This document shows positions 1-11,592 of a stretch of 64,000 nt of DNA, piece by piece. Within the stretch, counting starts at the first letter, position 1; each line of letters starts with the position of its first letter. The notes beneath the pieces were generated by a model. It made no database searches. It was not told the DNA's origin and saw only the letters and a list, made by a program, of their open reading frames with translations. The translations under genes were made by a program, and so were the position numbers. This DNA comes from Congeria kusceri (Eukaryota; Mollusca; Bivalvia; Myida; Dreissenidae), in NCBI GenBank assembly GCA_027627225.1, contig CM051036.1, positions 42,273,926 to 42,337,925 of the forward strand. Reading direction: 5' to 3'.

Positions 1-86
1 TGAAGCAGCCCTGATAGCCGTTCGGAACAACAAGAATATGGTGGAGATGGAACACTTCGAACAAGCCATAGAACGGGTTGTAGCTG
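1..86 (+). CDS. AFG3-like exon (AAA module end), partial
   Basis: Reads EAALIAV...[11 protein letters not shown] in frame from base 2; base 1 completes a codon begun outside the window. Donor GTAGGG at 87. NEAALIAAR...HFEQAIERV is the hallmark end of the AAA module in AFG3-type proteins. The phase-1 end joins exon 510-625. Confidence 0.85.
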
Positions 87-3000
87 GTAGGGATGATTAT
101 TGATTTAACTGATACGTGTATGACTGTTATGTAAAAAAGACTGAATTATTATAAACTCAAAAAAAAAAAAGCAAAAGTAAGTATTAAGTTGGAATTATTC
201 AACATATCATGTGTTTATTTTTACTGAAGAGTGCATACAATTATTACCTTTCTATCATGCATTACCAAAAAAAATCCAAATAATTTTTTTAATGTAACAC
301 TGTCATATGTTTTTAAGTGATTTTTATGTTTTCATTTTGTTCATAATAAACAAAGCCAACTGCAGAAGATGATACTATCAATAGAATATTAGCAAAGTGT
401 TCAACAAAGATCAGTTTGTCTGCCATTGATAATGGTGCAGGCTCTGTGCCTTGCTAGGTAAATTTATCCTTATTCAGCACAAACATATTATTCTCTTATT
501 ATTTTGCAGGCATGGAAAAGAAGACGCGAGTGTTACTGCCGTCAGAGAAACGAAAGATTGCATTCCATGAGGCGGGAAAGGCAGTGACTGGATGGTTCCT
601 GGAACATGCCTCTCCCATACTGAAGGTGAACCTGGCGACTATCTCAGTGTTTTGAGCTATTCGAAGAACGGATGAGCTTTCCTACTATCCCCGGCGTCGG
701 CGTCCGCATCTAAATTTGGTTTAAGTTTTTATTCAAAAGTCTTGTAACTTCAAAACTACATAAGTTATTCTCTTTAAACTTGGAATGTACCTTTGTCATC
801 AACTCCAGTGTCAGGGGCAACGTTCCCCATGACTATGTTTTGTATTTTGACAGAGTTATGCCCCTTTTTCACTTTGATTTTCTGGTTAAAGTTTATATTC
901 AAAAGTTTTGTAACTTCAATACTACAAAAGCTATTCACTTGAATCTTGGAATATACCTTTGTCATCAACTCCAGTATCAGGATGAACATTCCCCATAACT
1001 CTATTTTGTAGTTTGGCAGAGTTATGCCCCTTTCACTTAGAGTTTCTTTTTAAAGTTTATATTCAAAAGTTTTGTAACTGCAGAACTGCATAAGTTATTC
1101 ACTTGAAACTTGAAACTAACCTTTGTCATTAACTCTAGTTTCAGGGGCAACATTACCCGTAACTCTGTTTTGTATTTTGACAGAGTTATGCCCCTTTTTC
1201 ATATAGATTTTCTGGTTAAAGTTTATATTGAAAAGTTTTGCAACTTCAAAACTACATAAGATATTTACTTGAAACTTGGAACTGACCTTCGTCATCAACT
1301 CTAGTATCAGGGGCAACATTACCCATTACTCTTTTTTGTATTTTGACAGAGTTAGCCCACTTTTTACATAGACTTTCTAATTAAAGTTTTTGTTCCAAAA
1401 ATTGCATAAGATATACAAGGCTTCACTTAAAAGTTTTGTATTTTAACAAATTTATGCCCCTTCCACTATCCAAAATATGTACCAACTGAAATACTTCGAA
1501 TAGTCGAGCGTGATGTCCTCTGACAGCTCTTGTTCTATATTATTTTTTTATTAAGATTCCCCTGCCTTTCTGTTTAAACCAATTTATTTCAGCTAGGGTA
1601 TGAGTGCATTTCCTGGGTAGAACCAGAAACTTGTATCTTTTTTTAAAGAATGATAATTAGAACATTTCCAGAATAAGGATAAAACTCGCGATCCTCCGAT
1701 CACAAGAGTGACACCATATCCTTTACACCACTGTAACATGAGTGACACCATATCCTTTACACCACTGCGACAAGAGTGACACCATATCCTTTACACCACT
1801 GAGACAAGAGTGACACCATATCCTTTACACCACTGTAACATGAGTGACACCATATCCCTTACACCACTGAGACAAGAGTGACACCATATCCTTTACTCCA
1901 CTGAGACAAGAGTGACACCATATCCTTTACACCACTGAGACAAGAGTGACACCATATCCTTTACACCACTGAGACAAGAGTGACACCATATCCTTTACAC
2001 CACTGAGACAAGAGTGACACAATATCCTTTACACCATTGAGACAAGAGTGACACCATATCCTTTACACCACTGAGACAAGAGTGACACCATATCCTTTAC
2101 ACCATTGAGACAAGAGTGACACCATATCCTTTACACCATTGAGACTAGTGTCATTCTGTTTGCCTGTCAGTGACAGTGTTTAGAGTCATAGTATACAGAG
2201 TGTTGACAGATACATGGCTGTCTACATGTTTCTGCGGTTAGTTGAATTAAATATGAGGCGTGTCGTGGGAAAACTGTGCGCAATGCACATACGTAAAGTG
2301 TTGTGTGCCGGCACTTTCCGCGTACAGTGGATTTATGTTTAGAAGAGACTTCATTGAAACAGAAAATACCATAAAAGCGGAAAGTATTGTACTGCACAGG
2401 CTGATCAGGGACGACACTTTACTCACGTGCATTAAGCCCGGTTTTGCCACGACACGCCTCATATTCATAGGGATTGTCTCCTTTGACCCCAATTATTTGA
2501 AACCTATCAGTGCTATATCTTCTGTTGTTTATTTAATGAAATGACTAGTACTATGAAATCACTTTGCTAGTATATACCACATTGGAATATCTGAGGGTGT
2601 CTTTTTTATCAGAAATTATTTAAATACATGTACACGTATAATTATGCAGTCTTGTCATAAAACACTGAGGAAAACTGTTTAATATGATTTTGTGATATGC
2701 TAATTTTTGTGGTAAACATTTCAGTATTGTATGACTTGTTGTTAAGTCTCATGTAAAGAAAAGCCACTACTTAAAATATAATTTATTTTTAAATTACTAA
2801 GTTCCATGGTGAATTTTTGGTTTGTATGTAAAACATGTAGAAGTATGTTGAATGAACGGTTTGTGAACTTTGTCATTAACTACAAACAAATGAGCCTGTT
2901 GTATAATGTACTTGTTCTTCTTTAAAAAAAAAAAAGTTTGGTCCATTTTCAGATATCTCTGATACCCCGTGGTGACAAGCTGAGTTTTTCAATGTCCTTG

Positions 3001-6000
3001 CCGAAGGAGAAATATCTACACACCCAGGAACAGGTACCATAAAGCATTATCAAGGGCGTACCATAAAGCATTATCAAGGGCAGATCCATCACGGGATGAT
3101 TGGAAATCAATACAAGCTGTTTATTATAAACCATTAACTCCATAAGTAAATTGAAAATATGAAAGTACATGTGTTCGGTTATAAAGTAGAGTGTGAATCT
3201 TATTAGCTTGGCGTGTGTGACTGGTTATATTCTGACTTGTTTTTCTTCTGTGAATTGTTTACCCACTGTAACTTGTATACCTACTGTTACTTGTTTACCT
3301 ACTGTTATTTTATTACCCAAATGTTAACTAAGATTGACTTGTGTACCACAAGTGACTTGTTTACCCAGTTTGACTTGTTAACCAGATGTGACTTGTTTAC
3401 CAACTGTGATTTGTTTACCATCTGCGACTTGTTTACCCACTGCGACTTGTTTACCATCTGTGACTTGTTAACCATCTGTGACTAGTTTACCACCTATGAC
3501 TTGTTTACCATCTGTGACTTGTTTACCATCTGTGACTTGTTTACCGTCTGTGACTTGATTACCCACTGTGACTTGTTTATGGTCTGTGACTTGTTTACTG
3601 TCTGTAACTTGTTTACCGTCTGTGACTTGTTTATCTTCTGTGACTTATTTACCATCTGTGACTTGTTAACATCTGTGACTTGTTTACCATCTGTGACTTG
3701 TTTACCGTCGGTGACTTGATTACCCACTGTGACTTGTTTACTGACTGTGACTCGTTTACCCACTGTTACTTGTTTACCCACTGTGACTTGTTTACCCAGT
3801 GTGACTTGTTTACCAATTGTGACTTTTTTGCACTCTTTGACTTGTTGCCCACTGTGACTTGTTGACCCACTGTGACTTTTTTACACTCTGTGACTTGTTT
3901 ACCCACTGTGACTTGTTTACTCATTGTGACTTGTTTTTCCACTGTCACTTGTTTACCTACTGTGACTTGTTTACACTCTGACTTGTTTACCCACTTTACC
4001 CACTGTGACTTGTTAAACCACTGTCACTTTTTTACTAACTGTAACCTGTTTACCCAATAAGACTTGTTTACCCACTGTGACTTGTTTACCCACGTTGACT
4101 TGTTTAATCACTGTGACTTGTTTACCCAGTGTGACTTGTTTACACAGTGCGACTTGTTTACCCACTGTGACTTGTTTACCCACTGTGACGTGTTTACCCA
4201 CTGTGACTTGTTTACTCAATGTGACTTGTTTACTCAATTTGACTTGTTTACCCAGTGTGACTTGTTTACCATCTGTGACTTGTTTACTGTCTGTGACTTG
4301 ATTACCCACTGTGACATGTTTACTGACTGTGACTTGTTTTTCCACTGTGACTTGTTTACCTACTGTGACTTGTTTTCACTCAGACTTGTTTACCCACTGT
4401 GACTTTTTTACTAACTGTAACTTGTTTACCCAATAAGACTTGTTTACCCAGTGTGACTTGTTAACCCACTGTGACTTGTTTACCCACATTGACTTGTTTA
4501 ATCACTGTGACTTGTTTACCCAGTGTGACTTGTTTACACAGTGCAACTTGTTTACCCACTGTGACTTGTTTACCCACTGTGACTTGTTTACTCAATGTGA
4601 CTTGTTTACCCAGTGTGACGTATTTACCCAGTGTGACTTGTTTACTCAGTGTGACTTGTTTACCCAGCGTGGCTTGTTTACCCAGTGTGACTTGTTTACC
4701 CAGTGTGGCTTGTTTACCCATTGTGACTTGTTTACCCACTGTGACTTGTTTACCCAGTGTGACTTGTTTACCCAGTGTGACTTGTTTACTCAATATGACT
4801 TGTTTACTCAATGTGACTTGTTTACCCACTGTGACTTGTTTACCCAGTGTGTACCCAGTGTGACTTGTTTACTCAATGTAACTTGTTTACCCAGTGTGAC
4901 TTGTTTACTCAATGTGACTTGTTTACCCAGGTTGACGTGTTCACTAAATGTGACTTGTTTACCCAGGTTGACTTGTTTAATCAGTGTGACTTGTTTACCC
5001 AGTGTTACTTGTTTACCAAATGTGACATGTTTACCCTATGTGACTTGTTTAACCAATTTTATTTTGATTACCCAGTGTGACTTGATTACCCAGTGTGACT
5101 TGATTTCCCAGTGTGACTTGATTACTCAATGTGACTCCTTTGCCCACTGTGACTCGTTTACTCACTGAGTTATATTAACCAAGTGTGCCTCATTCCGTTG
5201 CAGCTGATTGACATGATGTGACTTGTTTACCCAGTGATTTGTTTGTTCCACTGCAGCTGATTGACATGATGTGACTTGTTTACCCAGTGATTTGTTTGTT
5301 CCACTGCAGCTGATTGACATGATGTGACTTGTTTACCCAGTGATTTGTTTGTTCCACTGCAGCTGATTGACATGACGTGACTTGTTTACCCAGTGATTTG
5401 TTTGTTCCACTGCAGCTGATTGACATGATGTGACTTGTTTACCCAGTGATTTGTTTGTTCCACTGCAGCTGATTGACATGACGTGACTTGTTTACCCAGT
5501 GATTTGTTTGTTCCACTGCAGCTGATTGACATGATGTGACTTGTTTACCGAGTGATTTGTTTGTTCCACTGCAGCTGATTGACATGATGTGACTTGTTTA
5601 CCGAGTGATTTGTTTGTTCCACTGCAGCTGATTGACATGATGTGACTTGTTTACCGAGTGATTTGTTTGTTCCACTGCAGCTGATTGACATGATGTGACT
5701 TGTTTACCGAGTGATTTGTTTGTTCCACTGCAGCTGATTGACATGATGTGACTTGTTTACCCAGTGATTTGTTTGTTCCACTGCAGCTGATTGACATGAT
5801 GTGACTTGTTTACCCAGTCATTTGTTTTTTCCACTGCAGCTGATTGACATGATGTGACTTGTTTACCCAGTGATTTGTTTGTTCCACTGCAGCTGATTGA
5901 CATGATGTGCTGTAGCCTGGGGGGCGTGGTTGCCGAGGAGATGGAGTTCGGCAAGTTCACATCCAGGGCAGAAAACGAGCTTAAACGGGTCACAGAGCTT

Positions 6001-9000
6001 GCATATGCGCAGGTGAGATACATGAGGACACTGTGCATCACCTTCATTTTAGTTCATATTATTCTTTCTTATTTGATTAGGCGTAAAAAAAATATGTTTG
6101 TTTCAGGTAACCCGACCTACCCTAAAAAAGTGCCCAGACCCGAGAACATGTTATTAATTTCGTCTGATTATTTTTCTTTTCGGTACTTTTTTCTCTCGAA
6201 ATATATTTTCTTTGTGGTAATAAGCGATTTCTTGCGGTTCATTTCATCAGCCGAATGGTCTGGGCCCGTATTCACCAACCTATTCTTAGACTTACGACTA
6301 AGAATCAAGACTACTCTTGAAACTGTTATGTTCTAAGACCGCTGTAAATTGGAATCTTAATTGGTATCCATCGACTCTAACTACAGCATTATTTATTTAG
6401 AATGATTTGTAATTACAAAAGCAACATTTGGACCCAGAATATTTGCAAACGAAGAAGTATATTTTCTTAAGTCTAAGTCTATTCTTTATTCTTAAGTCTA
6501 AGAATAGGTTGGTGAATACGGGCCCTGGATGACTTTTCTGTTAATTTGTTAAAAGCTTTTCACATACATTTTAATATCATTTTATGGTTGGATCCCATTA
6601 AATACTTCCTTCCTATGGAGTATTTATGTAAGATTTTTATGATGGTAATTTTTGTAGTAGTTTACCCATTCTCATTTAAACTTGACAGAAATGACAAAAA
6701 CAAAAAAGATTTAAAACATTTTATTTAAAACTGTTTTTATCTACCCTAGAGTTGTTTATATCGTCTTTAAAATAATACAGTTACTACAGCATACTATTTA
6801 TGCATTTTAATATACATGTCAATTTCACTGAAGCAGCACCACTTTGCAGATATAAAACGTAAACGTTCATGTATATCACAGTGTAAAATTCAGTTATTTG
6901 TTGCCATGCTTAAAGATGATTCTTAACAGATGTTTTTAATTTATCTACTTTTCTATCCGTTAATGCAATCTGTTGAAGAATTCCAGTCGTTAATAACTAT
7001 ACTGAAGAATGCGGCCTTAGCTGTATCATAACTTTAAGAAACAGTAAACTTGTACATCTGGGATCTAGTTAGTAATGATGTATAAATTTTAACAAGCACA
7101 AAAGTTTGTTTATATTCAGTTCACTGCATATACATTTTGATACGATATGACAATTTAAGAATAAAAATCAGTGCCTTGCAAATTGACTTTAATATAGATT
7201 GTAAACTGGACAGGTGGCCTGGTTTTCACAGATTGTAATGATTTTGGAAACTTATAATATAGTAAAATTGTATCATATTTTAAGTGCATAAATGATAAAC
7301 TTTTGCAGCAAAAGTTGTTTAATTAAAACATCCACTTCAAAACAATGTTTAAGTATATTAATTTGAATATCCATTCAGTTTTAGATGCTTCAAGTAGACC
7401 ATTCATTTTTTTTGGTCATGTTACCAGAAACAAACATTTTTTTAATGCCTTATACAAATATTTAATATTTATGGAACTGGAATTAAAAATAAATTACTTT
7501 TAATTAAGTACATGTAACATGTGTCATAAATAGTTTAAATAACAAGATAAATATGTTCAGTTGCCCAATCAAAACACATTGACACATTTATTACTTACAA
7601 AGGTTTAAAATGTATTACTTTTCTGTAGATAATTCTACTTTGTTCAGTGTTTGCTTGCATGCATTGCAAGAGAAGTGTCTTCTTCATGCTCTACTGTCTC
7701 AATACCCTTTTAACATTTATTCTTCTGTTGCTAGGTAACCCAGTATGGCATGAGTCCATTGGTTGGACACCTATCGTTCGAAGACCAAGAATCCGTTGTA
7801 AAACCCTACAGTCAGGATTTTGCCGAACTCATTGACTCAGAAGTGAAGAAAATAATTGACCAAGCATATAACAAAACGAAAGAATTGCTGAATAAGCATA
7901 AAACAGACTTGGAGAAGGTGGCTAATCAGTTGTTAGAGAAGGAGAAAATAGATAAAGCAGGGCTAGAAGATTTGTTAGGTCCACGACCGTTTGAGGAACA
8001 CACGAAGTATGAAGATATTGTGGAGGGAACAGGTAGGTGTCAGAAAGATATCTATTTTAATGGAATTGTAGCATTGTTTATAGATGATATTTGAATACAC
8101 AAAAGGTTGTGTTGAATCTGTGTCCAAATACATACGTATTAGTGAACAAAGGAGAAAATAAAGCCAGGGCCCATATTCAGCAACCCGTTCTTAGACTTAA
8201 GACGAAAAAATAAAGAATATTCTTAAAACTTTTGTTCTACACAGGCTGTTACTTTTAATCTTACTTGTTATGAACTAACTCTAAGTATAGCTTTTTTTTA
8301 TATATCTAGAACGATTTGTTAATGACATATAGAACATTGGTACCCAGAACATTTGCAAACTGACATGAATATATTTCTTGAGTCTAAGTCTATTCTTTAT
8401 TCTTAAGTCTAAGAATGGGTTGGTGAATACGGGCCCAGGTTAACTGTGAAATGAACCAAGATGAGTATTTTATTGACCGTTTACAGCCTTTGGATATGTA
8501 GACATAGAGTTTATAAACGTCGATGTTCGAACCATTCTGCAATAAAATACTAAGTTTTCTAGGTCATAGTGTACGAGTCTCATACTGCATGATGCATGTA
8601 TCCGTCGAACATTTCATACTTTTGACATTCAAACAACATTCAGATAGTGCGAATTTGCATAACTTGGGCCGCTACGCGTGTTTGATTTTTTTTCCTTTTG
8701 TAGCTCACATAGTGGATATAGTCCGTTTATTCCGTACACTAAAACATATATTCTAAAATTCGAAAATCTAGTGTCTTTAATATAGTACGAACGTTTTCAG
8801 CTGTCGTGTGGGTGTGAATTATTCGTTCTTAACGTGTGTAGGTTTAATAGAAATACACGTTTCTCATACCGGGTTTGATAAATATTATTCATTTTTATAC
8901 CACTATTTCGTTTGTAAGATCGTATATACAGGGACATGTACTATCTTTAACGAGTAGTAATGAAGTCGGGAACATTGTGTTTCAGTGATTTTCCCTTCTA

Positions 9001-9232
9001 TGGGTAAGTCCTGTAAGAAGACCTATTCCCTATCCCATAGAGATGTATATATTACCAGTTGGAATAATAATTCCCAAATCTGTAGTGTCAAAATCGCGAG
9101 TACAATCAGTGTTTAATCGAGCGGAAATACATAGCAGTACAACTTGCTGTGGTTTCAGGTTCCCTTGAGGAGGATACGGAGCTACCGAGTGGTCTGGGGG
9201 GCTGGAACAGGCCCGTGGGGGCCCCGCTGTGA
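1..9232 (+). CDS. AFG3-like m-AAA protease, C-terminal half (6 exons, 5' end outside window)
   Basis: Spliced CDS: 1-86, 510-625, 2953-3033, 5893-6012, 7735-8032, 9159-9232 (stop TGA 9230-9232). Intron phases agree throughout. In sequence, the product resembles the C-terminal part of AFG3L1/AFG3L2: the end of the AAA module, then the M41 peptidase domain. Family role: m-AAA proteases are hexamers of the mitochondrial inner membrane that degrade and process membrane proteins. Odd here: HEXXH reads HEAGK (Lys codon 578-580), and the residue matching the third Zn ligand Asp is Glu (5977-5979). The Gly-rich segment after IPRG and the TTGAQDDL-like segment are also rewritten ([15 protein letters not shown]). 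The LGG.VAEE block and the C-terminal helices are kept. I infer an inactive pseudo-protease subunit, or an early pseudogene; the open frame and intact splice sites favour the former. A possible poly(A) signal lies at 9584-9589. Confidence 0.85.
510..625 (+). CDS. AFG3-like exon with altered Zn motif (HEAGK)
   Basis: Acceptor TTTTGCAG before 510, donor GTGAAC at 626. Encodes [18 protein letters not shown], then HEAGK at 566-580, then [15 protein letters not shown]. It aligns by eye with the M41 start of AFG3L2 without gaps. The catalytic Glu is kept but the second Zn-ligand His is Lys (AAG). His to Lys needs more than one base change (CAC/CAT to AAG), so a single sequencing error is unlikely. 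Confidence 0.87.
700..1480. repeat. Degenerate about 165-bp tandem repeat
   Basis: Four to five diverged copies of a unit containing tttgacagagttatgcccct, agttttgtaacttcaaaact and cctttgtcatcaactc. Short open frames here on both strands simply follow the repeat. This kind of repeat is common in bivalve introns (from memory). Confidence 0.75.
1700..2152. repeat. 34-bp minisatellite
   Basis: About 13 copies of a 34-bp unit containing gagtgacaccatatccttta, with few mismatches, in the AFG3-like intron between exons 510-625 and 2953-3033. Units differ mainly at gagacaag versus taacatg. No coding content or exon similarity seen. Confidence 0.9.
2253..2462. mobile_element. Foldback MITE, full-length copy
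   Basis: Inverted termini atgaggcgtgtcgtgg and ccacgacacgcctcat; the centre carries the taccataaaagcggaaag segment. Same family as copies at 11401, 14031, 15872, 29253, 51095, 52066 and 52793. Non-coding. Confidence 0.75.
2953..3033 (+). CDS. AFG3-like exon (IPRG segment)
   Basis: Acceptor TTTTCAG, donor GTACCA. Encodes [20 protein letters not shown] followed by YLHTQEQ, matching the SIIPRG...LPKEQYLYTKEQL block of m-AAA proteases. The conserved GKGLGYAQ part is replaced by GDKLSFSM, a second sign of relaxed or altered active-site constraint. Confidence 0.85.
3240..5165. repeat. 18-bp minisatellite, about 100 copies
   Basis: About 1.9 kb of an 18-bp unit, consensus tgtgacttgtttacccac with c/g variation, in the AFG3-like intron between exons 2953-3033 and 5893-6012. 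Because 18 is a multiple of three, long false open frames run on both strands. The 3' end passes directly into the 53-bp array at 5200, whose unit contains the same tgacttgtttaccca core. Confidence 0.95.
5200..5911. repeat. 53-bp array carrying copies of a splice acceptor and exon start
   Basis: Each unit contains ttgttccactgcag followed by ctgattgacatgatg and an 18-mer core. The last unit is the real start of exon 5893-6012. First exon-like start is at 5204 and the real one at 5893: exactly 13 periods of 53 bp. In the decoys the next codon is TGA; in the true exon it is TGC. Confidence 0.93.
5893..6012 (+). CDS. AFG3-like exon (LGG and third Zn-ligand region)
   Basis: Acceptor CACTGCAG, donor GTGAGA. 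Encodes [20 protein letters not shown], then [13 protein letters not shown], then TELAYAQ. This matches the family block LLDRMCMTLGGRVSEE...TTGAQDDL..VT..AYAQ. The residue at 5977-5979 is Glu where the family has the Zn-binding Asp, and GGR is GGV. This is the exon whose first bases are repeated 13 times upstream. Confidence 0.87.
6262..6526. mobile_element. MITE with gggcccgtattcaccaa termini
   Basis: Inverted termini gggcccgtattcaccaac and ttggtgaatacgggccc, with subterminal ttcttagacttaag/cttaagtctaagaa arms. Non-coding. Further copies at 8167-8436 and 37221-37488; a fragment of similar start lies near 14432. Confidence 0.8.
6527..7734. other. Intron stretch without recognised features
   Basis: AT-rich remainder of the AFG3-like intron between exons 5893-6012 and 7735-8032. 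I see no exon, repeat array or RNA gene in it. Confidence 0.5.
7735..8032 (+). CDS. AFG3-like exon (C-terminal helical part of peptidase domain)
   Basis: Acceptor TTGCTAG, donor GTAGGT at 8033 (phase 1). Encodes [15 protein letters not shown], then [19 protein letters not shown], then [11 protein letters not shown], then [20 protein letters not shown]. It agrees closely in length and order with AFG3L2 (QFGM...KPYSEATARLIDDEV...LLEKE...LLGPRPF...FVEGTG). This exon is better conserved than the active-site exons. Confidence 0.9.
8167..8436. mobile_element. MITE with gggccc..attca termini, second copy
   Basis: Starts gggcccatattcagcaaccc and ends gggttggtgaatacgggccc; same family as 6262-6526. 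Lies in the last intron of the AFG3-like gene. Confidence 0.8.
9159..9232 (+). CDS. AFG3-like terminal exon
   Basis: Acceptor GGTTTCAG; phase 1 joins to give [16 protein letters not shown], then NRPVGAPL and stop TGA. This matches the GSLDEDTSLPEGLKDWN tail of AFG3L2, but the usual charged extreme C-terminus is replaced by a short uncharged end. A 14-base C run follows about 8 bases after the stop. The 3' UTR probably runs to about 9605 (AATAAA at 9584). Confidence 0.82.
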
Positions 9233-9605
9233 GGCCCCGCCCCCCCCCCCCCTCTCTCGTGAACATAGCGTGAACATGTCTTACAACCATGTACAAGAGT
9301 GAACCCTGCTTTGCAGTGCCTACCAACGAACAATACAACAATCATCTATAGAGTAAACCCTGTACGAAATGTTTACAAAGGATTTGTTGTACATTTCGGA
9401 TGGATAAAATTGCGTTCATTGTTGCACAAAGTGAATATTATATCAGTTTGCCTAATACTGTGTCGCTTGTACTTACATTACAGTCTAGAGAACCTAAGAA
9501 ATAATTACAATAACTAATGATGGATATGACCTGCAATGATTTTCTTGTAAAGATTGTGTTGTTGATGATTTAAAAAATGGTAAAATAAATAACATGTCAA
9601 ATGAT

Positions 9606-11158
9606 TTTAGAGTGCGTACTGTCTTGCTTTAAAACGTTTGTTAAGATTTGCGTTCACTGCGTTTGAGTAACACGAACTGGAACAACAACGTTTTGTTAAG
9701 TTTTTGCTTATTGCCTGTAGCTTTCTGTCGCAGAGATATCAACTTGTAAGTGTCCCGAAGTCTCTTGCTGCAGAATCCTGTATCGAGCGAGGTATGGGTA
9801 ACCACTAAACCGAAACACCAGTGCTGCTAAGTCCGGTACTCATGTACTCATGTTGTACATGTATGTTAGCGTCACTAACAGCCTCAGTAGCCAATGTCTA
9901 CAAAAAAAAACTCAACATTAATTTGAAAATGAGGTATATTTTCAAACTAACAGGTATTTTTTGCAAAATCGAAAACTTTGGCTACCATTTATTATTTCTT
10001 AACTCCAATCTAGATGTTCCTACTATCTCGGTGTCATACGTACCTTTGTTTCAACTCTAGACCTCCAGGCAGACTTCAGCATTCTTCATTAGACAGTCCA
10101 CATAAATGAATTTAATACACTTATTAATAATACACATGTGATCATATAATTATAAATTTGCGTCTATTTGTAAAAAAAATATTCCAGACTGGCTTTTGCG
10201 TAGTATCGCGATTCGTTACGTCGCGTTACGCGTGAAAAATACTGATTATTATTGTACCGTTTATTTACCAAAATATACCATTTAATTTATTAAAGCCTGT
10301 TGAGTAATGTAGTTTTATGTATTTTGGGTACCAAGGGTAGTTTACGTTTCGACAGTCTAATCCTCATTGAGTAAACATATTTTCAACATTTGTAATTCAT
10401 CCATAATTGGAATATGCATGTACACGTATTTATAAATGATAGTTTTCGACAACATGCTGTTCCTAAAAATCATTTCGTACACTAAATGACTTCGACACAA
10501 TATGTAAAATTCGATTTTGTCGGCAATTCCTATTTGTTCTAATTATACATGATTTATGGTGCGTTACTTTATGATATGCCATTTTTACCCACTCCCAAAA
10601 TAACACATTATACACAAAAACTGTGAAGTAATAACAACACATTCTACTTGGTTTCAAATGTAAACGTTAAAATGTTGATAAACATTGTTTGCATGTTTGA
10701 CGCTATATTTTCGGAAATTTAATACAAGTTGTAAAATATTTCGTTGTCAGCAATACTATTACCAAAGAAGAAAAATGTTTTGTGGAATATTTTAACGTGT
10801 ACAAGAAATAATTGTAGATTGTGTGGGTTTTTTTACACTAAATGCAAATAAAGTGCCTTTAATGTTCCATATTTTGGTTAATTGTTCAGTGTGGTGTATC
10901 ACTTGTAGTGATATTTGACCCGTGTGTACCTAGTGGGGTGTGGGATCTGTCACGGACAATATACCGCGTTAAGGCGGTATCAGCTCGACTGCCGGAAATG
11001 ACTGCATCATGATTGCTATTGTTATTATTAAAATATGCGCATAAATGACGTTCTGCACTAATTGTTGACGGTTTACAGATCCACGGTCATTTCGATTTAA
11101 CAAGATCACTTTATAAAAACTTTCGGTTATGAGCTTACTTAACACTTATAAAACCAAT
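9606..11158. other. Intergenic, nothing recognised
   Basis: AT-rich sequence between the AFG3-like gene and the 11.16-kb microsatellite. Open frames are short with no family resemblance. Confidence 0.5.
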
Positions 11159-11159
11159 C

Positions 11160-11260
11160 GTCTGTACTGCTACTTCTGCTGCTGCTGCTGCAGCTACTAC
11201 TACAACAACAGCAGCAACAACTACTGCTACTACTTATAATAATAATTATAATAAATTATA
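11160..11260. repeat. CTG/ACA-type trinucleotide tract
   Basis: Imperfect trinucleotide repeat (ctgctgctgctgctg, then acaacaacagcagcaacaac) grading into a taataat-rich tract. Non-coding. Confidence 0.8.
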
Positions 11261-11400
11261 ATAATATGTAGCTATCCATCTATATTGTTTATACTAATTG
11301 CTCCTTTTCAAAGTTGACACTGTCTTGTAAGATGTTAAAAATGGCTAAAGCGTATTAAAACTCGTTAGGTTTAGTCAAAACTTGAGTTATATAATACATA

Positions 11401-11592
11401 TGATGCGTGTCGTAGGAAAACCGAGCTTAATGCGTAAAGTGTCGTCCCGGATTAGCATGTGCAGTCCGCACATGCTAATTTGGGACGACACTTTTCGCCT
11501 ACAGTGGATTTGTGTTTAGAAGAGACTACATCGAAACAGAAAATACCATAAAAGCGGAAAGTGCCATCCTGGATTAGCCTGCGCCGTTTGCA
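11401..11592. mobile_element. Foldback MITE, 3'-truncated copy
   Basis: Starts atgatgcgtgtcgtaggaaa and holds the gtccgcacatgctaat hairpin and the taccataaaagcggaaagtg core. It stops after ggattagcctgcgcc. Confidence 0.7.

Noticed and set aside
1700..2152. CRISPR-like regular repeats
   Set aside because: Direct tandem units with no unique spacers, in an animal intron; a minisatellite. The same applies to the other arrays.
3213..5168. Multiple long FTHCDL- and [12 protein letters not shown] repeat ORFs
   Set aside because: All are readings of the 18-bp intronic minisatellite in different frames.
5854..6336. 160-codon ORF as one gene
   Set aside because: Only 5893-6012 is an exon; the rest is array before it and intron and MITE after it.
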